Assembly: GCA_964486925.1 (NCBI GenBank)
Contig: CAZAOY010000069.1
Span: 1-11,624 of the forward strand
From: CAZAOY01 sp964486925
GTDB taxonomy: Bacteria; Bacillota; Clostridia; Oscillospirales; Ruminococcaceae
DNA: 11,624 nucleotides
Reading direction: 5' to 3'
Position numbers and translations under genes: made by a program. The notes under the pieces were generated by a model that was not told where the DNA came from, made no database searches, and saw nothing but the letters and a program-made list of their open reading frames with translations. This document shows positions 11,326 through 11,624 of this stretch, piece by piece (position 1 is the stretch's first letter; every line of letters starts with the position of its first letter).

Positions 11326-11624
11326 ATGAAAAAGCTTACAGTTTTCCTATTAATTATCGCTATTATCCTAACCACATCCCTATATTTGTCAAGTTGCGGC
11401 AGTAGCGCTAGCGGTGAAGTGGTGAACACTACCCTGCTTTCTGCTGTAGGGATGGGGCGGGATGAAGCCTTTACCACGCTAAAGCTTGATAGCAACCGAC
11501 CATATACGGCAGACGGGTTTATCGAGGGCGATTCCTTCTCCAAACAATACCAATGGGGCGGTGAAGTGATAGACACCGCAGTATGCTTTAACAAACATGC
11601 AGACGATACCCTTACCTACATCTA
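11326..11624 (+). CDS. lipoprotein of unknown function, 3' end beyond the window
   Basis: The first 99 codons of an open frame that runs off the window edge. The start MKKLTVFLLIIAIILTTSLY is a classic lipoprotein signal, followed by the lipobox LSSC with Cys24 as the expected lipidated residue, then a Ser/Gly linker. AAGGA lies eight bases before the ATG. The mature part (VVNTTLLSAVGMGRDEAF..., EVIDTAVCFNKHADDTLTYI) is not a family I recognise, but shows the pattern shared with the upstream exported protein. The protein would be anchored on the outside of the cell membrane. It is probably co-transcribed with the gene before it. Only the N-terminal part can be judged. Confidence 0.85.
   Translation, partial: MKKLTVFLLIIAIILTTSLYLSSCGSSASGEVVNTTLLSAVGMGRDEAFTTLKLDSNRPYTADGFIEGDSFSKQYQWGGEVIDTAVCFNKHADDTLTYI

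Overview
The window looks like chromosomal DNA of a low- to mid-GC Gram-positive bacterium, probably class Clostridia. The reasons are strong AGGAGG-type Shine-Dalgarno (SD) sites, sigma-A promoters of the TTGACA-N17-TATAAT type, a tmRNA whose leader before the tag resembles that of Bacillus, a TspO, a methyl-accepting chemotaxis protein and a siphophage-type terminase pair. No species can be named from the sequence alone.

Layout. Positions 1-1807 (minus strand) carry smpB, an esterase-like alpha/beta hydrolase and ssrA (tmRNA). The hydrolase gene runs 29 bases into the tmRNA gene. From 1969 a promoter reads rightward into a TetR-type regulator and an overlapping gene for a four-helix membrane protein with two histidine pairs and an FMN-binding domain. 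A convergent tspO (minus) follows and appears to start at AUC. A strong promoter then drives a complete chemotaxis receptor (4312-6090) that ends at a perfect terminator. The stretch 6136-6422 has no convincing gene.

Positions 6546-9431 are a phage-derived packaging cassette: a consensus promoter, a small cysteine-rich protein, an ArpU/RinA/DUF1492-like regulator, a terminase small subunit and an intact terminase large subunit. The large subunit seems to start at AUA. No portal or capsid gene follows.

Positions 9448-10314 are the most striking part. A unit of about 400-460 bp is present twice in tandem. Each copy encodes, on the minus strand, the same 20-residue hydrophobic peptide (MDYIIIILIVLLLLIVAIKK) behind a perfect SD site. 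From the other side each copy makes a short noncoding RNA whose terminator overlaps the end of the peptide gene. This has the architecture of a duplicated type I toxin-antitoxin locus. The two copies differ mainly in the loop of the shared terminator and in a 62-bp palindromic segment found only in copy 1.

The window ends with two possibly related exported proteins of unknown function: a membrane-anchored one (10491-11234) and a lipoprotein cut by the window edge (11326 onward).

How the parts work together: SmpB and tmRNA form the trans-translation ribosome-rescue system. The TetR regulator probably controls the heme/FMN membrane protein behind it. TerS and TerL would form a DNA-packaging motor. 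Each antisense RNA probably restrains its own toxin mRNA. Family assignments come from motif recognition by eye; no database search was run.
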